Origin: Litoditis marina
Lineage: Eukaryota; Nematoda; Chromadorea; Rhabditida; Rhabditidae
Direction: 5' to 3'
Assembly (NCBI GenBank): GCA_964036275.1
Contig: OZ038440.1
Coordinates: forward strand, 372,001 to 436,000
DNA length: 64,000 bases
Part shown: piece by piece, positions 50,601-61,500 of the stretch
How positions within the stretch are numbered: position 1 is the first letter of the stretch
How the letters are laid out: every line of letters begins with the position of its first letter
Made by a program: the position numbers and the translations under genes
The notes under the pieces: generated by a model
Databases searched by the model: none
What the model saw: the letters and a program-made list of their open reading frames with translations, nothing else
What the model was told of the DNA's origin: nothing

Positions 50601-53600
50601 AGGGTCTCGCCACGGAGACCCTGAAGTTCATCTGAGAAATGAACTAGCGAGATTTCAAGCGAGCTTTTCTTTATCCAGGTTTTTCCTCAATGAATAAAGC
50701 CTTTCGAATGAAGAATGAATAATGAAGCCTTTCGCACCAAAGAGTTCGAAATTGAGTTTATTCCGTAGTGAAACGGAGGAATAATGAAATGAAATGATGC
50801 ACCCACTCAAGAAGCCTTCATCAAGGTCAATAGGTTGATTTAACTGACGTGTGGACTACAAAATCTTCGTATGTGTCCGTTTTCAATACAGTCAACCTAG
50901 GTATTTACTAAGGATAGATTGTTCCAGGTTCGCCTCGACTGCATCCGTTGTTCAGAAGCAACACTCTCACTAACATTCACTTCAATCCAGTCAGGTTTGT
51001 ACACTTGAGTCACAAGTGAATGAAAGACATGCATGCATGTTAATGTGTTATGTGGACTTTTGTTTTTACCGTCTGTTTTCTGAAATCCCCTTACTTTCCA
51101 TTTCACTACAAATAATCTGTTATTTCGATGAAAATCAAGTGGAATAGTGAGATGTAGTGGAAATAGAACTAGGTCAATACGATTTATCTTTTTGAGGTAT
51201 GTTTCTTGACAGTGACGTTTTTCATTTCACTATAGGTTGGTCATTATTTGTTTAAATGAGAGGAAAGCTTTTCCAGTTGCCAGGCTGCTCGTTGCGCCTC
51301 CGTGGAAACGACCCAAAAGCACGCTCTACCGGCGGTGGCGGCAGAACCAGAGAAGCCGGCTACACCGGAACCGGTGACGGAACCGGAACCAGTCTCAAGT
51401 CCGGTTATCACAGAACAGATTTCGCAGAAGGAAGAAAGCAAGAGCAAGAGCGACAGCAGTCCTACTCCAGACAGTACCACGTGGAATGAAAACGGTAACT
51501 TCTGAGAGATATTGATTATATCGATTGGCAAATTTTTACGGAACCAATTTTACCTGAATCAGAAAGTGAAGTGAACCACTCAACACAATTTGTGTCTGGG
51601 CTTCTGAAACAAAATTTGTGTTTCTTTGACAAATGCATACTTTCGATTAAAAATTATCATAAATACACAACTATTACCAGAAATTGATGCAAATTGAATA
51701 CAATTGGAAATACCTGGTTTGAATGAACATAATTATGTAAGAGAACAATCAAATCTTACAAGAAAATTAGTCAGCAACAGCAAGAACAGAACTAGAGAGT
51801 AGCACGGTCTTTACTCCAGCCCTAACAACCTTAAAGTAGAACGATCATTTGGACCGATCCCGTGTCAACGGTCCTTTAAACTGCAATTGGAAAATGTATT
51901 GCAGTTTGAAGGACTGAAGCGGTGTGACTGGATCACATAATCGTCCTTCTTTGAGTCGAGATACCTTCGAAACCCAATTCAGGTACCGATGGCGACATTT
52001 CGAAGATGGAGAGCAGTGACTATGCATCTGACAACACCTCCGACTACCGGGAGAGTCTGTCGGACGGAGCGTCTTCTGAAGAAGTCACGTCGTCCAGTGA
52101 ACCCAGCAGTCAACACACCATCAGCGATAGGATGGAGGTATGTAGTCTCCTTTTTCTATCCGTGTTCTCTCTCTCTCTCTCTCTTCTTTCTCTCTCGGTT
52201 CTCTCAAAGGAGACCGGAGAGCAACATGGTTTTTCGTAAAGCTGCTGTATCCTACTTTTGATTGGACGCGTTGCGGGTCGCGCGGCATTGACATGTGAAT
52301 TTCACGTGGACTGATCAAACTAGTATACGAGTTATAAGTGCTATATGATCTCAATATAGTTAAAAGCAGCCCGAAACAGAACATCTGCTCAAGTTGTATT
52401 CCGGTCTCCTTTAAAGGTCCCCTCTTCTAGCAAATTTGACTTGTAGTTCATTGCTATTTCACTTGTTATACACATCAGATATCTCTATTCATTAAATGAG
52501 TAAAGATATCATTTTATTTTTCGAACAGTTAGTTTTACTCCCTTTCACAACTACTCTTTTCCAGATAACCGACGTAATTGTGGACAAACCGATGGTTTCT
52601 CCGGTACCTGCTCCTACGAAAATAGAATATTGTGCAGCTCTTCCCCCCAAACCGCAGAAGATAGTGTCACGGGTCAGTTCTACTCGATTTTCGTGTTTAA
52701 GTTAAATTTTTACGTAAATTTTGAAAATTTGAACTTTAGTCCAAACAAAACTCTGTAAACGGCCATGATAACTATCATATATCAATAACATAACAATTAT
52801 GCAATTTACAGCTGCCGAGATTCAAGTGGATCTGATTGTATGACTTTGAACTTATCGAAAACTTTTTGTGAATTGTATTCAAGCTATTTTGCACAATTTG
52901 TAACTGTAGAAAAAAAATAGATAGTACAATACATGATGTGCACGTGCGACCACTTTTTTATTTCAGTCTCCATCCCCGAAAATGGTGAGAAGAACCCCAA
53001 CCCCACCGGCAGTTGCACCACAACCTTCACCAGCACCATCCCCTAAGGTAATATTTGTGGAAAGAAATTTTGTTGCGTAACTCCGAGTTACATTCCAAAA
53101 ACCTCAACAACACCGTGTTCCACTTGTTTTTTCGGTTATCGAGAAGCCTTGAAACTTACTGAAACTCCTATAAATGGGCGAAATGAGAAGCGAGAGTCAT
53201 ACACGTTCTCCTTCCAAATGAAGCACACGAACAGATTCTTATAACTTCTTGCGACATTGCTAACTATAACCAAGTGTACAATACTGGTGAAAAATGAATG
53301 TTTATCCCGTTGTTAGTCCCGATTTCCGATTATATAATACCATTTTGATGAGTTCAGAGATGAGTCAGAGTTGACATCAATATATTCCAGGTGGAAAAGG
53401 TGGAAGTAGTGATGCCCTCTCCTCCAGTACAGTCCAATATTCCTGTCAAACGAGAACCGACCAAGAGCAGAATTGTGAGTAGTTACTAATGAAGACAGTT
53501 GGGAATTTCGGGATTGAATAGTGGCTCAGAAAGAGATGTGCTGAACTATGACATGTAAGAAGTTTCAATAGCATTTCCGCATTGTGTGGTTCGCAAACAC

Positions 53601-56381
53601 ACAAAAGCAATTTGGTCTAGGCATGCTGTGCATATACATGTAATTCCCTTTAGTTCCTCGAAAAACGCACGAGTTGTGGGCAGTACGCAGTGTCAAACAC
53701 TAGAATTTATCACCATCCAAACAAGCTTCAAACAGAGTAGTGCACGCTGTCAACATAAGCTGGAGAAAAACGTGTTCAAGGGTGGTAAAATGTTCAGAAA
53801 TTATGTTCATTATTGTTCATTCACGTCACTGGTCCTTTTCTGGTCTTTTTCACAGTTTATTCATCATCAGTACCGTCAAACCTGTCCTCGGACCAACAGC
53901 TTTAGGTGATAGTAATCAATCATAGCTCATCATAGTTCCCGTTCTCTATAACGGGTTCATGTGGGACAGAACGCGATCGTAACGACAAAATAAAAAATCG
54001 CTGTTGGAACGCCTTGAATCAAATACGTTTTATCGAGTCAATTAACCGCAAAGATGAATTTATAGTTTGAAACTATGCAACAAAGCAGCAACATTCGTTC
54101 ACTTTTCCGGTTATTCAAGCCGGGCTTTTCCCAAACGTGATGAATGGACACAATGACATTGTTGTTTTCCAAACATTTCCACCCTAGTACACATTCGAAA
54201 TTATAACGTTTGATTAATATTAACTTCCATAGTAATTCAGCCACCACCCTCTCCATCTCGCGCTCCGGAAATAACGGAAGCCAGAGTGTCGCGAATTCCG
54301 AAACGTACGGAAAGTATAAAGACTCCGGTTTTGGAACGAAAACTGCCGTCCCTGCCGCGTTCCGTAACGCAGAGGAGTCACAGCGCGGAAGACAAGGTAA
54401 AACAATAGCACAACTATCGTAAATGCACACTCTCAATTGACTTATTCAAACTTTAACGACCAGCAGAGTGCAATTGCCTTTCCTTCATTCACGTTTCATG
54501 GGACTTTTTCATTTACCTCTAGAACACATTTCTCATTTGATCTGCAGATGCCTGTTATTATGATACACAAACCATGGTTTTAAAAAGTTGTCGGAAAACA
54601 CCAAAATCCAATGAGCATAACCCTCTCAACTTACCACACAGAACGTAGACGTCATCACAAACTCAGAGTCGCATCGAAACGGACGACGAATTCCGTTTTG
54701 GTGCTGCGACATGCTCTATATACTGTTGGTCAACAGTCACTTAAAACTTGTTAAACACAGCAGAACTCACGAACATGCAATCACAAGGTGCAGGATTTCT
54801 CGTCAGAATGCTGACTTCACGTGAATGTGCATTTTACTTCTAGTGTATGGTTATTTCGTTTCAGAACAGTGCCGAGAATGTATGGAGTCGTTTGTATCAG
54901 GAGAAAAAGGGGAACCTGCGGAAAGTCCGAGATCAGTCGGCCGGGCCATGTAAGTTCACTGAAACCGACACTAAAGGAAATAACCACATATTCGTTGTAG
55001 TTAGAGCTTATCACACCTCACAATTTCAGAATTCAGACTGAAAAACAACCGGATCAAACTACAAACACAGAGATGTAGAAAAACGTGTACACATAAGCAG
55101 GCAATGAAACTAGCGAACGCCATTCTGTTTTATACCCAACAACTATCTTGGGTGTAGTTTCGGGAATTTATGAAGAATTGTAGCTTACCGAAAATCATTC
55201 TAGGTTCGAGCCGCGGGGTTTATATTCATTATGAACCCTCTACAACTGTGCTCACAAACAGTCAGCGACCAAAAATCTCTACCAACTGTGCTTTTTTGTC
55301 ACGTGTATGGAAAGTAGAGTGAGATATATCAATACATCAAAATTAACATAAATTTATATATAAACAAGGTGGATTTTCAGAATCTCGAGCTTTACAATGT
55401 ACAATTTGTGATCAACACCATAGTATTCACATATTTTGACAGAGACTAAAATGGGTTATGTTAGCTATTTGTTTACTTGCAACGACAGGAAAATAAACTT
55501 CAAACAAAACTGTTTGCAGCAGTATCGGGGTCTCTGTCCCCAGTTTCTCCCACCAGCAGTTCTCCCCAGCCAGTCCGGTCTCCCAAGATACAAAGGACAC
55601 CGAGCAGTGACAGGTAGGGAAGTGGAAATGAAAAAAGTCAGGAAACATCCAAACTAAGAAAACAGGCATGCGTGGTAGTGTAGTTTATGTCAGTCATAGT
55701 ACTTGTATAACTGAGACTAACGTTCATAAACAGTTTCTGTGCACTTTTTGATCTTTCTCTCTCGTTCCGTCTCATCTTCTACCCCCTCCTTCTCGCTTCC
55801 TCTCACATTTTCCTCTCTCTATTTCTCCCTCTCTCTCCCTCCATCTCTCCCTCGATCTTCCTCTCCCTTTCTTTTTTACTTCCTTACTTTCGCTCCCTCT
55901 ATCTCTATCTCTGTCTACCTCCCCCGCAATGCCATGCTGTACATTTTATATAGTAAACAACAGCTGTCTGCTCATGAATGACAAAAAGTTTGCATTGGTG
56001 AACGCTCGACGCGAGAGATATATGATCCATGAACACATCAAAATACGGAACATTTAGTGGATACGATTAACGATGTTGATAGGTAACGATGGAAAAGTGT
56101 TAATAATATTGAGTGCGAGGAGAATATTATAGAAACACAACATTGAAAGGAATGAGCTCTAATGAACGACAAGAGCTTGAGCTTCAGCGTTGCGACCTGA
56201 GTCTATTTTTCATATTGGACCTATAAAGCTGACCAAACATTGTTATGTGTATTTTAGTCGGTGACATTTACATTGTTCCAGGTACGGTACCTTGAGTAGG
56301 GACCGTCGTGATAAACTGGCGGCTAACCAGGAGGTATTGGACAGACAGAAGGAAGAACTGAGACAGTTGGGAATCATTTAG
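47673..56381 (+). CDS. Single-pass membrane protein with one PDZ domain
   Basis: Seventeen phase-consistent exons: 47673-47734, 48112-48212, 48434-48537, 48804-48890, 49234-49299, 49652-49730, 50315-50461, 50928-50989, 51284-51494, 51983-52137, 52565-52672, 52967-53047, 53391-53474, 54241-54396, 54865-54949, 55520-55613 and 56282-56381 (TAG), giving 593 aa. Signal-like N-terminus MKIRLLLSTVMPVVLA, a tiny ectodomain, then a transmembrane helix (about 25-50: AGIIFGSVAASLLLAGTIAV) and a basic stop-transfer. The PDZ domain (about 118-215) has the carboxylate-loop motif GLGFNIQ, then GIFVKAIQPKGPAELCG and GDRIKSLTISFEEMVYEDAV. A PRLHPLFRSNTLTN segment, a Glu/Pro/Ser-rich tail and a charged C-terminal helix (QEVLDRQKEELRQLGII) follow. 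A membrane-anchored scaffold is inferred. Family not recognised. Five transposable elements sit in its introns. Confidence 0.85.
49301..49537. mobile_element. 237-bp TATAGT MITE, copy 2, abutting a splice donor
   Basis: It starts TATAGTTTGTTCCACCC at the second base of intron 5 of the PDZ gene: exon ends ATACAG at 49299, then G and the element. It ends TTGGTGAAACAGAGTATA. The donor GTATAG is thus mostly element sequence. Same family and length as 45483-45719. Confidence 0.88.
49748..49913. mobile_element. Foldback element in PDZ-gene intron 6
   Basis: The arms are near-perfect reverse complements for about 45 bp: TACGTATGCTAGAAGATCCC with TCATCCCATCCTGCGTCTC, and GAGACGCAGGATGGGATGA with GGGACCTTCTAGCATACGTA. 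It starts 17 bp after the splice donor. Only this copy is seen. Confidence 0.85.
50144..50277. mobile_element. TATACT-type MITE, copy 3, PDZ-gene intron 6
   Basis: Ends TATACTAGAAGTAAATTGAA and TTTTGTTTTTAGTATA. Internal block AACACAGCAGAACTGA. It lies 37 bp before the next exon. Confidence 0.82.
51833..51952. mobile_element. Foldback MITE (AGGACGAT family), copy 1, PDZ-gene intron 9
   Basis: AAAGTAGAACGATCATTTGG on the left and CACATAATCGTCCTTCTTT on the right. The inner arms GGTCCTTTAAACTGCAATTG / CAGTTTGAAGGACTG pair. Related to 57683-57804. Confidence 0.8.
54719..54847. mobile_element. TATACT-type MITE, copy 4, PDZ-gene intron 14
   Basis: Ends TATACTGTTGGTCAACAGTC and TTTACTTCTAGTGTA. 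Internal AACACAGCAGAACTCA. It ends 17 bp before exon 15. Confidence 0.78.
55745..55925 (+). repeat. Pyrimidine-rich tract in last PDZ-gene intron
   Basis: About 180 bp of imperfect CT/TCC repeats (CTCTCTCCCTCCATCTCTCC and similar). Low complexity; no gene. Confidence 0.85.
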
Positions 56382-57147
56382 ATATCTTATGGGAATCGCT
56401 CACCGGAAATCGTTCTGTCTATTTGTAGTTGGATCCCATCGATTTTTTAGTTGAATCTCGAAAGATTTATCATGTGTATGAGGATCAAACTACAATTGAC
56501 ACATTGCAACTCACTATACAGTATCTTACCTTCTATAGTCTTCACCGTTTGCTTATCACGTCCCTATAAATTCTATATCCCATAAAAAAAATTTCCGAAT
56601 TATTTTATATGTGTTAAGTTTGGTTACAAGTTTCTTATTCACTCAAGTAGATCTGATAGAAGTAAACTTGAAACCAAACTGGAACAACTTTTTTAGAACT
56701 TTTTTTTACCTCAAATTTATGTTATTGTTCGAGATCTGTGTGTTGTAATTTTCTATGCTTATTTCTCCTAGCTAATACCAAGGGGATGTTCTAGGAACAT
56801 GTCCTACGAGAATATTGAATTGTTTCAGTTTCCTATTACTGTGATAAGTCTCGTTCTCTCCCCATATGTCACTTATATTGAATGTCCCCCTTTTCTCAAT
56901 ATTTTTCATGACCTTCCCGTTCTTGCCTTGTTCAGTGCTCCTTCAGTGTGCCTTACGGTGTGAATATCTATTTATTTCTCCCAGATAAATCATTATCAAA
57001 TGTAGTCTTCATTTCGTCCACGAAGACAGTGAATGGTCGCACCGATTGCACAATGCGGAGCGAGTGTTCATTGAATATTCGCCAGTAGATAAGTAAGTGT
57101 GTATATCAAATATACGCCGCTCGTCAAATTTCATAAATTCTATACTG

Positions 57148-57345
57148 TATAGTGAGTGCCAAATTTATCAATTTATGTCTCTGTCCGGAACCGAACCTGT
57201 GAGCAGTAGTTTCATAGCAGAGTGCTAACCACTGCGCTACAAGAGCACATAACTGGATAGCTTTCGAATCGAAGACACGCGTGCGTACACAGCGGAAAGT
57301 GAGGTATACAGTACCCTCCCGCCTTTCCGTTGGCGACGACTGTTA
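57148..57345 (-). mobile_element. TATAG-ended tRNA-headed element, copy 3
   Basis: This is the best-preserved copy. It starts TATAGTGAGTGCC and ends CGTTGGCGACGACTG. On the minus strand the A-box TAGCGCAGTGGTTAGCAC and B-box GGTTCGGTTCC sit at tRNA spacing (about 57180-57245). Confidence 0.82.
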
Positions 57346-57682
57346 AGCTGATAGTTTCGGTGAAAAAACGTTGAAGTAAAACAAAGGTTCAACACTACGT
57401 TCTGAAACTCTATATTGACGGTTTTTGTATTAACTTTCATACAACCAAAAAGGGTAAGGTAAAGGTAAAAGGTAAAAAACGTGCTAACAAATTGGTATGA
57501 AGTGTCCATCCACACTGTCACGTAGAACGTAAGGGCATCGTAATATTATGTTGAAAGAGAACTGTATTTTTACATGGAATACCGCCTGAGAACATAAACA
57601 CTCATTATCATCAGTTTTGAGTTCATATCTTTCTAGTTGAGTGAAATTTATAGGGATCGCTCTTTCTAAAGCAAGGTTAATT

Positions 57683-57804
57683 AAAGAAGGACGATTACGT
57701 GCCCCAATCTCGGCGCGTCAGTCCTTTAAAGTGCAATACATTTTTCAATTGCAGTTTAAAGGACTGACGCGTCGAGATTGGAGCACGTAATCGTCCTACT
57801 TTAA
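57683..57804. mobile_element. Foldback MITE (AGGACGAT family), copy 2
   Basis: The arms AAAGAAGGACGATTACGTG / CACGTAATCGTCCTACTTT, and inner GTCCTTTAAAGTGCAATAC / ATTGCAGTTTAAAGGAC, make a near-complete hairpin. AAAGCAAGG occurs close to both ends (57668-57676, 57803-57811). Confidence 0.87.
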
Positions 57805-58512
57805 AGCAAGGCTGTAGCTTGGTTTTTGGCCGAGTCGACATAGTCGATTATGGTGTGCTTTGAGATCGAACTACAACAAAGAATTTACTTTTTATATTCC
57901 GTTCACGGTCTGTATGGATATACCCAACGCGGCTCTTCCTCTTTTAGCCTTTTCTACTCACAAGTGCATTGTCAATAGATTTCGGTCAGCGGACAACTCA
58001 AAAAGAAATCCTCTTTATACAATTTGGCCTAACATTTTGTGAACCGCAAAGTTGACACTTCTATTCTACCCAATTTACTTCCTACTTTACTCTCTCCTTT
58101 TGAGTATTTTCCGTTATAATTGTGGAACACACATTCAATGTGAAAAACTTGTCCGGTAGAAATGCCCAAATCATGTAGATGCGGATGTTGCACTCAATTA
58201 GTTCATTAACTTTCTTTCATATGTTTTTATAGATTCATATTGAAAGTGCGTGTACAGCATTGGAAAATAGTCTCATAAGCTCCGCGCCAACTCCGGTATA
58301 CACCCTGAACTGTGAACTGATGTCACTTCACACTTTCACGTGCTTGTTTCTTGTAAAATGTCACAATATGTTTCTGAGCTGTGTAAAAGAGCATAAAAAG
58401 TGTCAAGTAGATGTTGTTTGCGGGCCATATCATGTATCTGTTCGTCTCGAGCTGATCCAGTGTAGCTGCACCGCCCTCTCTCTCCTCAGTCTCCTTCTAA
58501 CTTCTACTCAAA

Positions 58513-61500
58513 ATGCCAGCCAGAGGTGAGCTCTTTCTTGAAAATGTTACAAGTACAATAGGTTGATTATCCCACGTGAAACGTGAAACTTACTGCAGTT
58601 TCGTAATGCAATTTTCCAATTTCTGACTTGTTATAATTTATCGAGAGACTGGAGTTTTCTTTGTTCACTTCTAGTATATCCTTCTCAGCGTTTTCTACAA
58701 TGCTTTTAATCAGTCATTCACAACTCACTTCACTCTAAACTTTCAATATTCCTCTCTAGTGATACGCCTATTTTGAAAATATGTGTATTTTAAGAAAAAA
58801 TTATTATTTCCCTTTCTCCGAAACTGATTTAGTTTTGGATGTAACATTATTCCGTGTTATTGAAAACGTCCTCATGACCGTCACGTATCATAATCACAAC
58901 ATAGTCGATTTGTTTTCTCATTCAATGATAGGTTAGAGTAATGGTGATGATGCGTTGTGATGGAATGAAAATAAGCCAAGTCATTATCATAACTGCCTAA
59001 GATGCGGAAAATGACAAATAGTACGATTGCAAAAGTATCCGATCTCTGAAAATAACCTTTTCGTTTTCAAACCTGCAGTGATCAAAACTCAAGTATTTAC
59101 TAAAAACTAAAACTACAGAAGAATAGGTTGTTATCATCTTTTTTATCACGTACCATTCCATTCGAGAAGATCGAAGATTCGCTATCAGAGGGCTCATTAC
59201 GCTAGAGTACTTGCTCTTTTCACTATTTTCGTTCAAATGTTTATCTTGGTAAATCTTAAACATTTCCTCATCCATCCTGTCTCAGTTTTAATTATGAACA
59301 ACGATCTGAGATCATAGATTGATAAGTATAATGTGGATCATGCCGATATCAGTCTGTTGTTTGCCATGTGTTAGGCTGGTAGAAAGAAAGGAGAAAGAGG
59401 CAGCTGACTGCCATCAACACCTACACGAAATGTAGGGAAAAAGAGAAAATGTTGACTGAGTGAGCAGAATATGCTAGTCGAAAATAGAGTTTTGCTATAC
59501 GGAAAAATATGCGGAAAGAGTGAGAATATGGAATTTGTTTTCGAATAATTACTGGGGTTACACTGCTTCATTGAATTGAAGAGTGCGCGAAAAGCGGATA
59601 AAATGATTCCCTGAAACTGAAAACAAAGTTCCGTACTGTACATCTATTGTAACTTCCACCATTTCAGCGCGAAATGGTTCATCTTCCGAGGAAGAGTCAG
59701 ACGAAGAGGTAGGTCAAAACATTGTACCCCTTTGGAATTCATTTCACCCCAACCTGTTCTTGCTCAGTAAGTCCCGCTTTCAATTTTCGCATAATTTTTT
59801 TGTTTTCCAAAGATTATAAGAATATTAGATTATTTTTATTGAACAAAATATAATTGTGTCACTAGGACTTTTGGATGGTGGTATGATTAGGTGAATGTGC
59901 TCAGTAAGAGATGTACTCAAAACCGTTTCGACCCTGATTCAAGACGGTTTTGGGTTTTCTCAGAGGGTTGGGTCATCATCAGTTGAACCCCTCTGAGAAA
60001 ATGAAAACAGGACGAAAAGACTTACTGACCGTCTTCTAGCGGAGAATTGAGAGAAATGAACATATAAGAATAATCCAACATTTGGTGTTTGATTACCAGG
60101 ATAACGTGGTTTTTACTTGTTTTTGCACGTGTTGTAAAAGTGTCCTCTTCAATTGTGCCTATTTTATATTGTCCGTTCAGGTGGTTCTGGCCCCCAGAAG
60201 GACCTCCGCCTTCCGGGTCGCCGGCCAATCCAACCCACAACAGGCCAAATCGGCCGTCATGAGCCAGATAAAAGACATGGCCCAGCAAATACAAGGTACG
60301 TACAGACCGTACTCAGTGAAACCCGAGCTTCCAAATCTCAACATAAGTCTCCTCAGCACAAAGATGACCCCCTGACTGTAACCTTTTACAAGTTTTACTG
60401 GGGAAATCGAGTACTGGTTTATCAAAAACGATCCAAATACAAAATGAAAGGAAATGTGGTTTAAAATCAACAACTCATAGTCTGGAACATTTTGGACAGA
60501 GCGACCTTTACCAACTTGTCATATTTTGCTGTGAACTCATTCATAACTTCGTTGTGAGGGAAAACTGTGCAATGACCAAATGCTACTCTTTGCTTGCCTA
60601 TTTAATGAACTTTTTTCAGAGAACGAGGTCGTAGTTCAAGAGGTAGCCGCCACAGAGAAGACCGAGGCTGAGAAGAAGGCTCTCGAGCAACGTCAGTTGA
60701 TGTTGCAACAACAGCAAATGGCCAAGGTACAAACTACAGACTGTATAAAGTGCACATTAGAAATCTAAGACGGAATGACGTTCGAATATTCAAATAAAAC
60801 CAAAAACTCAATTCGAAGGACGCAAAAATAGTCAGATAAATTTTCCACTGAAGTATTACAGCTGAAAATGATATTTTGTTAGAGCATCTATTTTCGTGTA
60901 GTTTTTCAGTGTTATATTTTTTGTACCAACAAACAAGAGAGAATAATAACTTTAGGCACAACAGGCTGCGGCCATACAGGCAGCTGCGGCTAAAGCTGCT
61001 CAGGCTCAAGCTCAGGCTCAGACTAGGCAGCAGGTACGTTAAGTTTACTACGCCATTTTCCTTCATATCTATATCTAGTCAAATTTATAGGGTAAATTTA
61101 CCGAGGCAAAATTTACCGGGACTCTAACTGCAAATTTTTCTTTCATCCGTGTAGTTTCTCTCTTTTTCTTCTATGGTGATGAATCACTATTGCCATATGG
61201 GAAGATTAAAAAATATAAAAGGTGATTGTAGGTTTCTACGGGATCCTCAGAAGTGGACGCCGATCAGGAAGCCCAACGAAAGGCCAAGGAAGAACAGGTA
61301 CGCCCTCTCAACCAACAACAATCAGGGTCTGAAACTGGCTATAATTGTGATTTGCATACGTACCACTGCTTACAGTATTGTGACGTTGAACTGTGAGATG
61401 GTCATATATTCATAGAATCTCATAATTGCAGGCTCGTGCTCAGGCCGAACAAGAGAGGAAGGCTGCTGAGGCTCGTCAGGCGCAGGCAAAAGCCCAACAG

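Larger units (their letters stand above)
56382..58512. other. Spacer, PDZ gene to Ala/Gln-rich gene
   Basis: It holds the PDZ-gene 3' UTR, the tRNA-headed element (57148-57345), a foldback MITE (57683-57804) and the promoter of the next gene. No further exon series was supported. Confidence 0.5.
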
